Assembly (NCBI GenBank): GCA_030272155.1
Contig: CP126198.1
Span: 5,146,001 to 5,210,000, forward strand
Length of the DNA stretch: 64,000 nt
Reading direction: 5' to 3'
Origin: Tetradesmus obliquus
Lineage: Eukaryota > Chlorophyta > Chlorophyceae > Sphaeropleales > Scenedesmaceae
Part shown: one piece after another, positions 24,722-36,800 of the stretch
How positions within the stretch are numbered: position 1 is the first letter of the stretch
How the letters are laid out: each line of letters opens with the position of its first letter
Translations under genes and position numbers: made by a program
Notes under the pieces: model-generated
Database searches by the model: none
What the model saw: the letters and a program-made list of their open reading frames with translations, nothing else
Told to the model about the DNA's origin: nothing

Positions 24722-27700
24722 CTATCCGGCCGCACCACCACCACCACCACCACCGGCAGCAGCCAAGCCTGCATGGGGCCCTACCAGCCCTGCTACCGCT
24801 GGTCCTGCACCCACCCCTGCTGCCGCCCCCTCCGCTGCCGCCCCTGCTGCTGCTGCTGCTGCTGGAACCACTCCAATCCCTCCAGCAGCCGGTCCCATCA
24901 CTGCTGCTGGCCCCGCTGCCGCTGCCATGACAGCTGCTGCACTGCTATGACACGACACGCGCACCCACAGCACCATCAAATGCACCAGCAGCAGATACAG
25001 CAGCAGCCCTACACGCACACCGGGGCTGCGGCTCACCACGCGTGTCAACCCCACCCAAGCACTATCAACCTTTGCAAGCGCCCCTTGCAGCTTCGGCGGT
25101 GCACCCCTCACTGCCATAAGTGCTCCAAACGGCCGCAGAACCCCAAGCTGAAGCTTCTGAAGGTTTAGGGGCTTCAAACCCTGCTTGCCGTCATCATCGT
25201 CATCATCATAGTCTGCTGCTGCTGCTGCTGCTGCTGAAGATGTCGGCAGTTCGTCGCCGCTGCCACCACGCCCACAGGCATCTTTCACTGCAGCCGATAG
25301 CGAGCCCCAAGCGCCTGCAAGCGCTGCAGGCAACGCCTTACTTCTGCTGCTGCTGCTGGTGGTAGCCGCAGGTGGACTGCCAGCCTCGATGTCGATTGCA
25401 ACAGCGCCTGCTGCTGCACGCTCCCGCCGCACCACTCCCTGCCTGCCAGCCAGGCCGCCACTGCCGCCAGCCACCTGCTGCGCTGCTGCTGCATCCTGCG
25501 CAGCATCAAGAGAAATCTCACGCGCTAATGCAGCAGCACCAGCAGCTGCACTCGTGCCAGCTGCCGGAGAGTTGCTCCTGCTGGGTGTGATCTCGCAGCT
25601 TGATGCTGCTGCTGCTGCTGCAGCAAGGTTAGCGCTGCCGCCGGCAGACCTTAAAGATTGCGTGCGAGCTACAGCCTGCTCTGCTGCTGCATCCTTTTGT
25701 GGGCTGCCAGCAGCAGCAGCAGCAGCAGCAGCTGCCGCAGCTGCCTCCAGTGCATTGCAGCGCCCCTGCAATGCATGAAGCTGCTGCAGGTAGTGCTGCT
25801 CCATCTGCTGCGCCTGCTGCTGCAGCTGCGCTAAAGAAGCCTCCGCTGCCGCTGCCCTTGCTTGAGCCTGCTCAGCTTGCTGCAGCAGCTGCTGCTGTTG
25901 GCTGTTGACATCTGTGCGTGCACTGTCCGGCTGCTGCTGCTGCTGCTGTGCAGCATCCAGCTGCTGCTGCAGGGCCTGCAGCTGCTCTGTAAGCTGCTGC
26001 CGCTGCTGCACCAGCTGCTCAATCTGGCCTGCCTGAGCCGCAAGCTGCTCCGCCTTGGTTCTTGCTAAACCCTCCGACTCGGCTGCCAAAACCCTAGCTG
26101 CAGCAGCATCGACCTCAAGCTCCTGAAGCCTTGCCTGCGCAGCTGCCAGCTGCTGCTGTTGCTGCTGCAGCTGCTCCTGCTGCTGCTGGATCAGCGAAGC
26201 AGCTGCATGAGCACCTGCTGCTTGACCTGCCGCAGCAGCCACACCGGCAACTTCCGCTGCTGCACTGCCTGCTGCTCCTACAGCTGGCAGCACAGCAGCT
26301 GCCATGCTGGCGATAGCCAACTCAGCAGCCGCTGCACTGCTGCCGCTGCCGCCTGCAGTCCGCGCTGCTGCTGCTGCTTCCTGCGCTGCAGCGAGCTGCT
26401 CTGCCAGTGCCGCTTTCTCTGCTTTGAGCTTTGTTATGACGTCACGTGCACGATTGAGCTTAACTTGGTCTGCCTGCACAGCAGCCTGCGCCGCAGCAAA
26501 CACACAGAACAGGACAAGAACGCATTTTGTAAAACCCAGGATCTCAGCAGTGCATGCCAAATGCAGACGTCATGTGGCAGCAGATTGACGGCTGACTTTG
26601 CTGTGTGCGGCGACCAGCGCATGCAAATGACCGGCAAGCAGACAGGCTGTCACTGTCTCGGCTGAAACACATGCAGAGGCAAACTGGTGGGCTGTGCATG
26701 CCTCGGAAAAGAAGCCCACATCAAGCAGCAGCACATCCAGCAGCTACAGCGCAACCCACCTGAAGCTCCGCTGCTGCTGCTGCCGCCTCAGCCTGCTGCT
26801 GCTCCTGCTGCTGCCGCTGCTGCTGCGCTGCCGCCAGCTGCTGCTGCAGCTCCTGCAGCGCAGCAGTCAGCTGCTGCACCTCACCCTCTGCTGCTTCTGC
26901 CCTTAGCCTCATTCCAAGCACCTCTCCTGATGCTTCAGCATGTGCTGCTTGCAGCTGCTGCAGTGCAGCTGCAGAGTCAGCAAGCTGACCCCTCAACTCC
27001 TCAACCTGTGCCTGTTCAGCTGCTAACTGGCCCTGAGCAGCAGCTAGCTCAGCCTGCAATGCTTCAGCAGCTGCTGCTGCAGCCGCACCTTGCTGCTGCT
27101 GCTGCTGAAGGGCAGACAGTGAGGATTCCAAGGCCCGCTGCAGCTGCTGGTTGCTGCTCTGCAGCTGCTGCAGCGCCTGCTGAGCTGCTGCCTGCTCCTG
27201 CTGCAGGGCTTCTGCTGCCGCATCCCGCTGCTGCTCTGCTTGCTGCAGCTGCTGCTGGTAGAATGCATTGCTGGCCTGTGCTGCGGACAGCTCCGCGGCA
27301 GCAGCATCTAGCTGCTGCCTGGCATTGTGCAAGTCTGCCTGTGCTGCTGACAGCTGCTCTGCAAGCTGCTCCTGCTGCATACGATCAAGTGCTGCCTGCT
27401 CATCCGAAGCAGAAGCAGCAGCAGCAGCAGCAGCAGAAAGGTCTGCCAGGGCCTGCTGCAGCTGCTGCTGCGAATGCTCCAGCGAAGCAGCCAGCTGCTG
27501 GTGCGCTGCTTGCTGCTCTTCGTGCTCCGTTGCTGCTGCCGACAGCTGCCCTTGCTGCTCTGACAGGCGGCTTTCAGCTTCAGCCAGCTGCTGCTGCAGC
27601 GCAGTGCACCTGCTGCACTCCTCGCCAGCTACCGCGCCTGCTGCGGTGAAAGAAGTAGCAACACTCTGTAATGAGGGTTCCTGCTGCGCCTGCTGCTGCA

Positions 27701-28248
27701 GCTGGTCGACCTGCTGCAGCAGCGCCTCATGCTGCTGCTGCAGCTGCTGCAACTGCTCCTCTGCCTGCTGCTTGCCCTGCTCCATGGCCTTGCCTTTCTT
27801 GACTGCTGAACGCAGCTTGCCCCGCAGCTCCTCAGCCTTTTCAGCAGCCTCCTGCAGCTGCTGCTCTAAATATGAAACATGCTGCTGCTGCTGCTGCTCC
27901 GCAGTCGCCTGTGCAAGGGCACTGTCTGCACTGTCGCCAACATCATCGGCTGCTTGATGCACCTCAGAGCTGACGTCTGCTGCGGCCACGTTCCGCCCCT
28001 GTGTGCTAGGCACCTGCTGCTGCGCTGCCTGCACCTCCTGTAGCTGCTGTGTGAGAGACTCAACTTGCTGCTGCGCTGCTGCCAGCTGCTGCGCCAGTGC
28101 AGCCCACTCCCCCTCTATGCCCCTGCCCTTCCTCACGGCGGAGCGCAGCTTGGCACGGTACTCCTCCACCTGCTGGGACAGCTGGCCACACTGCTCACAC
28201 TGCTGCTGCTGCTGCGCTTGCTCACCCTGCCCCTGCACAGCTTGCTCA

Positions 28249-28284
<36 letters not shown>

Positions 28285-28984
28285 AATGCCAGCACTTCCT
28301 GCTGCAGCTGCGCCACCAGCAGCTGCTGCTCCTGCTGTTGCTCACGCTGCTGCTGCTCCACAAGGTCCAGCTGCTGCTGCGCCTCAGCAAGCTGCAGCCT
28401 CAGATGATCCATAACCAAGTTGTCCTGCTGCTGCTGCTGCTGCTGCGCCAGAGCCAGTTGCTGCTGCAGCTCTTCTGTCAGCGCCTGACTCTGTTGCTGT
28501 GCCTCAGCAAGCTGCAGCTTCAGATCATCCATAACCAAGTTGTCCTGCTGCTGTTGCTCCTGCAGCTCTGCCAGCTGCTGCTGCTTCAGCATGTACGCCT
28601 GCTCCAGCTGCTGAGTGTCCTCCTGGTGCTGCTGCTGCTGCTGCGCCAGCTGCTGCTGCAGCTCACGCACGTGCTGCTGCAAGTCCTCAAGTGCAGCATC
28701 AGGCTGCTGCTGCTGCTGTGCCAGCGCCAGTTGCTGCTGCAGCTCTTCTGCCAGCACCTCACTCTGCTGCTGTGCTGCACGCGCGTCCTGCAGCTGCTGG
28801 CCCAGCCTATCCGCCTGCTGCTGCGCTGCTGCCAGTTGCTCTGACAGTGCATGCCGCTCAGCCTGAATGCCTCTTCCCTTTGCCACTGCAGCACGCAGCT
28901 TATCCTTACACGCTGCAAGCTGCTGTTTCAGCTGCTGACAATGCACGTCAGCATCATGTGCAGCATCACCCCAACCAGACTCAC

Positions 28985-29018
<34 letters not shown>

Positions 29019-30579
29019 CTCTGGCCGGCCCTGCCTCGGAGATGTGACAGGTGACAGCAGCGGCGATGCAACCGGTGATGCAAATGCAGAGAAGCCACCT
29101 GGGCTGGATGCAACCGCAGGGGATCCCAGCTCATGCGCAGACTGCTGCTGCTGCTGCTGCTGCTGCTGTGCGTGTGCAGCAGCAGCCAGCTGCCCTGCAA
29201 GCTGCTGCTGCGCAGACTGCAGCTGCTGAGTCACCTGCTCAAGCTCTGGCAACTCATGCTGCTGCTGCTGCTGAAGCTGCGCCTGCTGCTGCTGCAGCTG
29301 AGCAGCCAGCAGCAGCTGCACCTCTTCTACCTGCTGAACCAAGTCAGCTTGTGTTGTCTGCTGCAGCAGCATGCTGTGCTGCTGCTGCTGCTGCTGCTGC
29401 TGCTCCTCTTCAATGCTGGCCTGATTTTCTTCCTGCAGGGACTCAAGCAAGCGTTGTGCATTGTGATATGCAGACTGCAGCTGCTGCTGCTGCCGCTGCG
29501 CGTCTGCCAGCTGCTGCAGGCCTTGCAGGTGCTGCTGCTGCAGCTCCTCAAGCTGCTGCTGCAGGTCCTCAACCAGAGGTGCATCTTCACCTTGCAAAGC
29601 TTGCTGCTGCGCTTCCTGCAGCTGCTGTTGCACCTCCTGCAGTTGCTGCTGTGTCTCCTCAAGTTGCTGCCTGAGCTCAACCACCAAGCTGGCATCTTCT
29701 GCTTGTAGAGGCTGCTGCTGCAGCTCCAGTAGCTGCTGTGCTTCCTGCAGCTGCTGCTGCGCCTCTTGCAGCTGCTGCCTCAGCTCCTCGACTACAGCTG
29801 CATCCTCACCCCGCTGCTGCTCCTGCTGCCCTGCTGCTGCTGCTGCAGCTGCATGTGCCTCTTGCAGCTGCTGTGTGAGGTGCTTCACCTGCTGCTGCTC
29901 TTCTGCCAGCTGCTGCTGCAACTTATTTACAAGGTTGGAGTCCACATCCTGCTGCCTGTAGTACTGCTGCTCAGGCTGCTGCATGGTGGCTAGCTGCTGC
30001 TCTACCTCCTGCAGCTGCTTTGTAAGAGACTCTACCTGCTGCTGCGCTGCTGCCAGCTGCTGCGCCAGTGCAGCCCGCTCCCCCTCTATGCCTCTGCCCT
30101 TCTTCACAGCAGAGCGCAGCTTCGCGCGATACTCCTCCACCTGCTGGGACAGCTGGCCACACTGCTCACACTGCTGCTGCTGCTGCTGCTGGACATCTGC
30201 TGGCAGCGCAGCATCATGTACTGCAGCTGCTGCACCCTCACTAGGCAACCCCCTTGGCTGCACCGGGGAAGGCAGCGGCGAAACAAACATCGGTGACATG
30301 CTGATGGCATATGCAGCTTGGAACTGCTGCTCTTTAGCCTGCAACTCCTGCAGCTCCTGCTGTGCAGCTGCATGCAGCACTTGCAGCTCAGCCAGCTGCT
30401 GCTGCGCTGCTGTCAGCTCCTGTTGCAGGGCTTGCTGCTGCTGCTGGCCTGCCAGGGGCTGCTGCTGCGCAGCCAGCAGCTGCTGCGTGGTTGCCTCCAG
30501 TGCATTCAACTCCTGAGCCAGCTGCTCCAGCTGCTGCTGCTGCTGAAGCTCCTGCGTGGCACCTGCTGCATCACCACTG

Positions 30580-30616
<37 letters not shown>

Positions 30617-31123
30617 GCTCGTGCAACAGCGCAAGGTCTTGCCTGTACTGCTGCTGCAGCTGCGACAGCTGCCACAGCGCAGCCTCCTGCTGCTGCTGTG
30701 CCTCGGCGAGCTCAGCTGCTGCTGTCTCATGCTGCTGCTGCGACTCTACAAGCAGCTGCCTCAGCTGCTCTGCCAGTGCTGCCTCATGCTGCTGCTGCTC
30801 CTGAGCGTCTGTCAGCTGCTGCCGTGCCTGTTCAAGCGCTTGCTGTGCTTGTTGCAGTGCCGTGCTGTCTAGCTCCGCCTGCTGCTGTGCCTCTGCCAGC
30901 TGCTGCTGTGCCTGCTGCAGTGCAAAACTGTCTGCCTGCGCCTGCTGCTGTGCCTCTTCCAGCTGCTGCTGTGCTCGCTGCAGCGCAATGCTGTCTGCCT
31001 GCGCCTGCTGGTGTGCCTCTGCCAGTTGGTGTGCCAGGGCGTGTGCTTTGGCCTGCAGCAGCTCCAGTGCATCGTCCCTGCTGTCAAGCTCCTGGGACTC
31101 CCGCTGCTCAAGCAGCGAGACCT

Positions 31124-31157
<34 letters not shown>

Positions 31158-31383
31158 GTCAGCAGATTATAAGCATTTCCTGCAGCAGATCCAGTACATC
31201 GTCCCTGCTGTCTAGCTCCTGGGACTCCCGCTGCTCAAGCAGCGACACCTGCAGCAGCAGCAGCAGCAGCAGCAGAATATCAACAGGGTATAGGCATTTC
31301 CTGCAGCAGTTCCAGCAGCAGTTCCAGTGCATTGTCCCTGCTGTCCAGCTCCTGGGACTCGCGCTGCTCGAGCAGCGAGACCT

Positions 31384-31419
<36 letters not shown>

Positions 31420-33775
31420 CACACAGCAGGGTGTCAACATGCTCAGTGTCAAGGTAAGCACGAGTGCTGAAATGGGATGAGCCCAGGCAAAGCACAAGCC
31501 TGGTGAGCAGTACCATCACACATTTGCAAGCAGTAACAAAACGGAAGACAAACATGTACATGCTATTAGTGAATGTTTGCATGGCAAGCAGCTGTCTTGA
31601 ATGTAACCCTTGCGCAACTGTGCAGTGTGCGTTGCAGGCTCCGGCTGCTGCTACTGCTGCTGCCCTCCAACCTCACACCATCACACCCACCTGCTGCAGC
31701 TTCTGGTTCAGCTCTTCGCACTGCTGCCAAGCCTGCTGCAGCTGCTGCTGCCGCAGCAGCCGGCCCTCCTCTGCCTCCTGCCACTGCTGCTCCAGCTGAC
31801 CCAGCAGCTCATCCTTGCGCAGCAGCGCCGCCTGCAGCTGCTGCAGCTGCTGCTCCAGCTGCTGCTGCTGTTGTTGATGGGCTTCAGCCGCCTCAGCAGC
31901 AGGCTGTTGCTGCTGCTGCTGATGGGCTTCAGCCGCCTCAGCTGCATGCTGCTGCTGCTGCAATTGCTCATCTTTTGAACGCAGCTGCGCCTGTGCTTCA
32001 GACAGCAGCGCCAGCAGCTCCTGAGGCTGCTGCTCAGCCTGCTGCAGCTGTTGCTGCAGCTCGGCTAGCTGGGCTTGAGCTGCTGCCAGCTGCAACTGGC
32101 AGTGCTGCAGTTCCTGCTGCAGCTGCTCAGCTGGCAGCAGCTGCTGTTGGGCAGTTGCTGCAGCTAGCTGAGGCACACCATCTGCAACACAGGAGCCTGC
32201 ATCAGCAGCCTCATCTGCCTGCTGCTGCTGCTGCTGCTGCTGGCTGAGTGACAACGCTGCTGGCGGCTCACCACAGCCCCAGCCATCCTCCCACTCCTGC
32301 TCCTCTAGCACATGCAGCAGAGACTCCCGCTCAGCTTCCTCATTGCCCTGCTGCTGTTGCTGCTGCTGCTGCTGTTGCTGCTGTTGAGCCTGCTGCGGAG
32401 GAGGAGCAGCAGCAGGAGGGCTGCCGGGGTCTGCAAAAGGCCCAGCTGTCGCCAGCACATAACCAACAGGTTGCACCACATGCTCGTCTGCAACCTCTGC
32501 TGGCTGCTGCTGCTGCTGTGGCTCTTGAACATAATCCTTATCCACCTGCTGCTGCAGCAGCTGCTGTGCTGAAGCCACATCATCATTTGCCTTCTGGTGT
32601 TGCTGCTGGACATCACCTGTGTCAGCAGCATCCTGCGGGCCAAGGACCTGCTGCTGCTGCTGCTGCACAGCAGCAAGCTCCTGCTGAAGTGCAGCCACCT
32701 GCCCTGCATGCTGCGCTGCCTGCTCCTGCAGGCGCTGTGCTGCTGCCTGCGCTGCCGCCTCTGCAGCAGCTGCAGCAGCCAAGGCCTGCTGCTGCTCAGC
32801 AGCCCAGGCAGCTGCCTGCTGACTTGCTGCCAGGTGCAGCTGCTCACATGCTGCTTCTGATGCAGCCAGCTGCTGCTGCAGCACACCTAGCTGCTGCTGG
32901 CATCTCTGCTGCTCTGCCAGCAGGGCTTCTGCAATGCCAGCTACCTCAGCCAGCTGCTGCTGCTGCTGCTCCTGACTTGATTCCGCAGCTTCTGCCGCTG
33001 CTGCTGTGCCGCTCTGCTCAGGAGCAGCAGCCGCCGACAGCAGGCACTGCTCATGCAGCTGCACCAGCTGCTGCACCAGCAGGTGCACAGCTTGCCTGGC
33101 CTCTCCCACCTCCTGTGCCACCTCTGCTTGGTGCTGCTTTTGCTCCTGCTCCTGCTGCACTAGCATGCCGCCAAACTCTTGCAAGAACAAGTGCCGCTGC
33201 TGCTCAGCGGCTGCAGCGGCAGCGCCAGCAGCAGCAGCAGCAGCGCTGGCAGCAGCACCTTCAGCAGCAGCTGCCTCGGACCTCCTGATTGCCAGATCCA
33301 GCTGCTGCCTCAGCTGCTGCACCTGCTCACTGAGCCACTGCTGCTGCTGCTGCTGCTGTTGCTGTGCATCGTCTGAACTGCCAGACACATGTGGTGCAGC
33401 AGCAGCAGCAGCAGCAGCAGCAGCTTGCAGCACAGCATCTCTCAGGGCTGCCAGTGGTGCCAGCACAGCCGCCAACTCATCTGCAACAGCAGATACCTGC
33501 TGAGCCTCAGCTGCTGAAGCCTCACACACTGCCTGCAGCTGATCTGTGCAGGTGCCAGCAACTGCAGCAACAGCAGCTGCTTGCGCATTTGATGCAGCTG
33601 CATGCTGCTGCACTTGTTCCATGAGGCCCTGCTGCTGCTGCAGCTGCGCCTGCTGGTCGCTGATCTGCTGCTGTAGGACAGCAGACTGCTGCGAAACAGA
33701 TGCCTTGCTGCTGCTCAAGGTCTGCTGCACCTCTGAGAGCTCCTCAGTGAACTGCTGCACCACCTGGCAAGCCAC

Positions 33776-33816
<41 letters not shown>

Positions 33817-36800
33817 CAGACAAACATATAGGCCGTGGTGAGTGTGGTAGGATGTGTATGCGGCATGCAACACAACAGCGCTGCAGTGTACATGATGATT
33901 ACGCAACACAAAAAGGGTGTGATTGCACCTTGTAGTTGCCGAACGCCTGCCTGTGTGAGAGCCAATCTGCAGACAAACATAGCTCAATTTTGTCCTGGCC
34001 TGCTCACAAGTGCGGCCCACAGCAGTGCAGCAGTCATACACACCAAAACCATGATGAAATGCAACACTCCACTTACAACAACGTCCTGCACATTGATCCT
34101 GCAAGCTGCTCTGCGTGCTGAGCCACTTCAGCACACTAAGCCAAAAGCTTGGCCTGCGCACAACTATGGGCCACAGCAGTGCAGCCATCATACACACCTG
34201 AAGGCTGCGCGCTGCGTGCTGAGCTACTCCTAAACAAACAAAAGCCAACAGCTTGGCCTGCTCACAACTTTGGCCCACAGCAGTGCACAAACTCCCACCT
34301 GGCGCAGTGCATCTTTGTCCTGCTGGGCTGCGCTCCTCCACTGCTCAGCCTCCTCCGCCTGTGCAGCAGCATCCTGCAGCGCCTGCTGCAGCTGCGCCTG
34401 CAGGCTAGCCGCCTGCTGCTCTGCTGCAGCAGCAGCAGCCTTCGCAGCTCCCAACTCAGCTGCTGCTGCTGCAGTGGACTGTGCTTGTGCCAAATCCTGT
34501 TGCTGCTGTTCCTGCAACTCAGAGAGCTGCTGCCGTGCGCGCTGCAGCTGCAGCATCAGCTTCTCTGCTAATGCTGCTGCCTCATCCCTACCACGCAGTA
34601 GTGTATCTTGCGCATGCAGGGCATCCACCAGAGCCTGCTGCAGCTGCTGATCAGCAGTGGCTGCAGCTGCTGCTGCCGCTGCTGCCGCTGCTGCCGCTGC
34701 AGACTCCGCAGATGCATGCGCATCTAGCAGAGAGTCAAGCCGCGCCGAAACAGATGCCAGCTGCTGCTGCAGCTCCTGAACCTGCTGTTCTGCTCTAGAG
34801 GACTCGACTGCTCCTGCCAGCAGCTGCTGCAGCTGCTGTTTTGCGGCTGTGAGCTCGCCAGTTGTCTGCTCAATGTCGCTTGCTGTTGCCGCCGCAGCAG
34901 CCGCCGCAACCTCCGAGTGTAACCCTGCTGACAGCTGCTCAACTTGCACAGCCTTGCACACAAGCAGCAGCTGCTGCAGCTCTACTGCATCAGCCGTTGC
35001 AGCTGCTGCTGCTGCTGCTTGTGCTGACAGCTGCTGCGCCAGCTGCTCTGATGTTGCTGCAGCAGCTGCCTCAGCAGCTGTAGCTGCCTGCCTGACCTCT
35101 GCCAGCTCCTGCTGAGCTTTCAGGAGCTGCTGCTGAGCTTCCTGCAAGCTTGCAGCCTCATGTGCACGCTGCTGCTGCTCATCAGACAGTTGCTGCTGCA
35201 GCTGGCTGAGCTTTGCTGCGTCCTGTGTATGCAGCTCTGCAGCAGCCACAAACTGCTGCTGTGCCGCCAGCAGCTGCTGCTGCAGCTCACTGATCTGTGC
35301 TAGATCCTGCAGGTGCTGCTGCTGCTGGTGTTCCTGCTGCTGCTCAACTAGACGCTGCACATCAACAATCTGCTGCTGTTGCTGCTGTACTGCTGCTAGC
35401 TCCTGCTGCTTTGACTGCATTGCCTGCTCTATCTGCTGCATTTCTTGCTGGTGTGTCTGCTGCTCCTGTGCTAGCTGCCTTTGTACATCTTCCTGTGCTT
35501 CTTTCTGTAAGCCTACTGTCTGCTCGCTCTGCTGCTGCACCTGCACTAGCTGCTGCTCCTTGTCTCTCAGCTGATCCTCTACCTGGCGCAATGCATCTGT
35601 CACTTGCTGCAGCTGCTGCGCATGCTGCTGTTCAACTGTGGTGAGCTGCTGCTGCAACTCTGACACTTGCTTGCTAGCTGCTGCAGCTGCTGCACCTGCC
35701 GCTTCTGCATCAGCGGCAGCAGCTGCATGCTCCTGCTGCAGCTGCTGCAGTGCTGCAGCAGCCGCATCTCGCTCAGCCGCCACTGCTGTTTCTTGCTCCA
35801 CCAGTGCCTGCTGCCTGCTGTGTGCATCTGCAAGGCCCTGTTGTGCGGTCTCTAGCTGACCCTCTAGCAACTGCAGCTGCTGCTGGCGGTGAACACAAGC
35901 CTCTGTCAGCTGCTGCTGTGTGCTGTGAAGCTCGATAGCCAGCTCCTGTGCCTGCTGCTCTGCTGCAGCCGAAGCGTGCGCTGCTGTTTCTGTTGCTGCT
36001 GCCTGCGCTGCTAGCTCAGCCTGCAACTGCTCTATCTGCTGTTGACTAGCTGCGGCAGCAGCCGCTGCTGCCTGCGCTGCTGCCTCTGCTGCTGCTGCTG
36101 CCAGCTCAGCATCCTTCTCCTGCAAGCTGGCATCCTTGGCAGCAAGTACCTCTGCCAGCTGTAATGAAGCCGCTGCAGCAGCAGCTTGACTCTCTGCCAG
36201 CTGGGCCTGAGTCTCTTGCAGCTGCTGCTGCAGCTGCGCTACCTCTTGCTGTAGAGCCGCCAGATCCGCAGCATGCTGCTGCTGCTGCTGCTCCAAGTGG
36301 CCGCTGCTGTGCACGCCGTTGCTGCTGGGCCCTGCCTGGTGGTCTGCTGCAGCATCTTTCAGGTTCTGGTGCTGCACTGGGCTGTCAAAGGACAGTGCCC
36401 TCACTGCAGATGGCCTTGCAGGAGAGGCAACATGCAACCCAGCAGCAGCAGCAGCAGCAGTGTCTGCTGCAGTTGAAGCAGGCGTGCCTGCGGTGCTGCT
36501 TGCAGCAGCTGCTGCCCTGGCAGGAGAACAGCTGGCGTTGCCAAACAGGGAGGCTGCTTGTGCTGCTGCTGCCATTGCCATGGCCTTTGCTAGCTGCTGC
36601 TGCATGGCTGCTTCTTGCTTCCTGCTGTGCTTCAGCTGGCTGGCTGCCTCTGCCAGCTGGGCATCCTTGGTGCGGATCTGCAAGAGTGTGCATACAGATT
36701 CACACCATTGGGACACACCGCCTAGAAGGCGCTGGGCACAGGTGACTGGCATCACTTGAAGTTGAACAAGGCGCTGAAACACACTACCAACAACGATGCC

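Noticed and set aside
26687-30872. Long plus-strand Ala- and Leu-rich open frames antisense to the golgin
   Set aside because: They are shadows of CAG/CTG tracts: reading CTG or GCT on the other strand gives polyLeu/polyAla. They have no splice logic or domain, while the minus strand gives coherent coiled coil.
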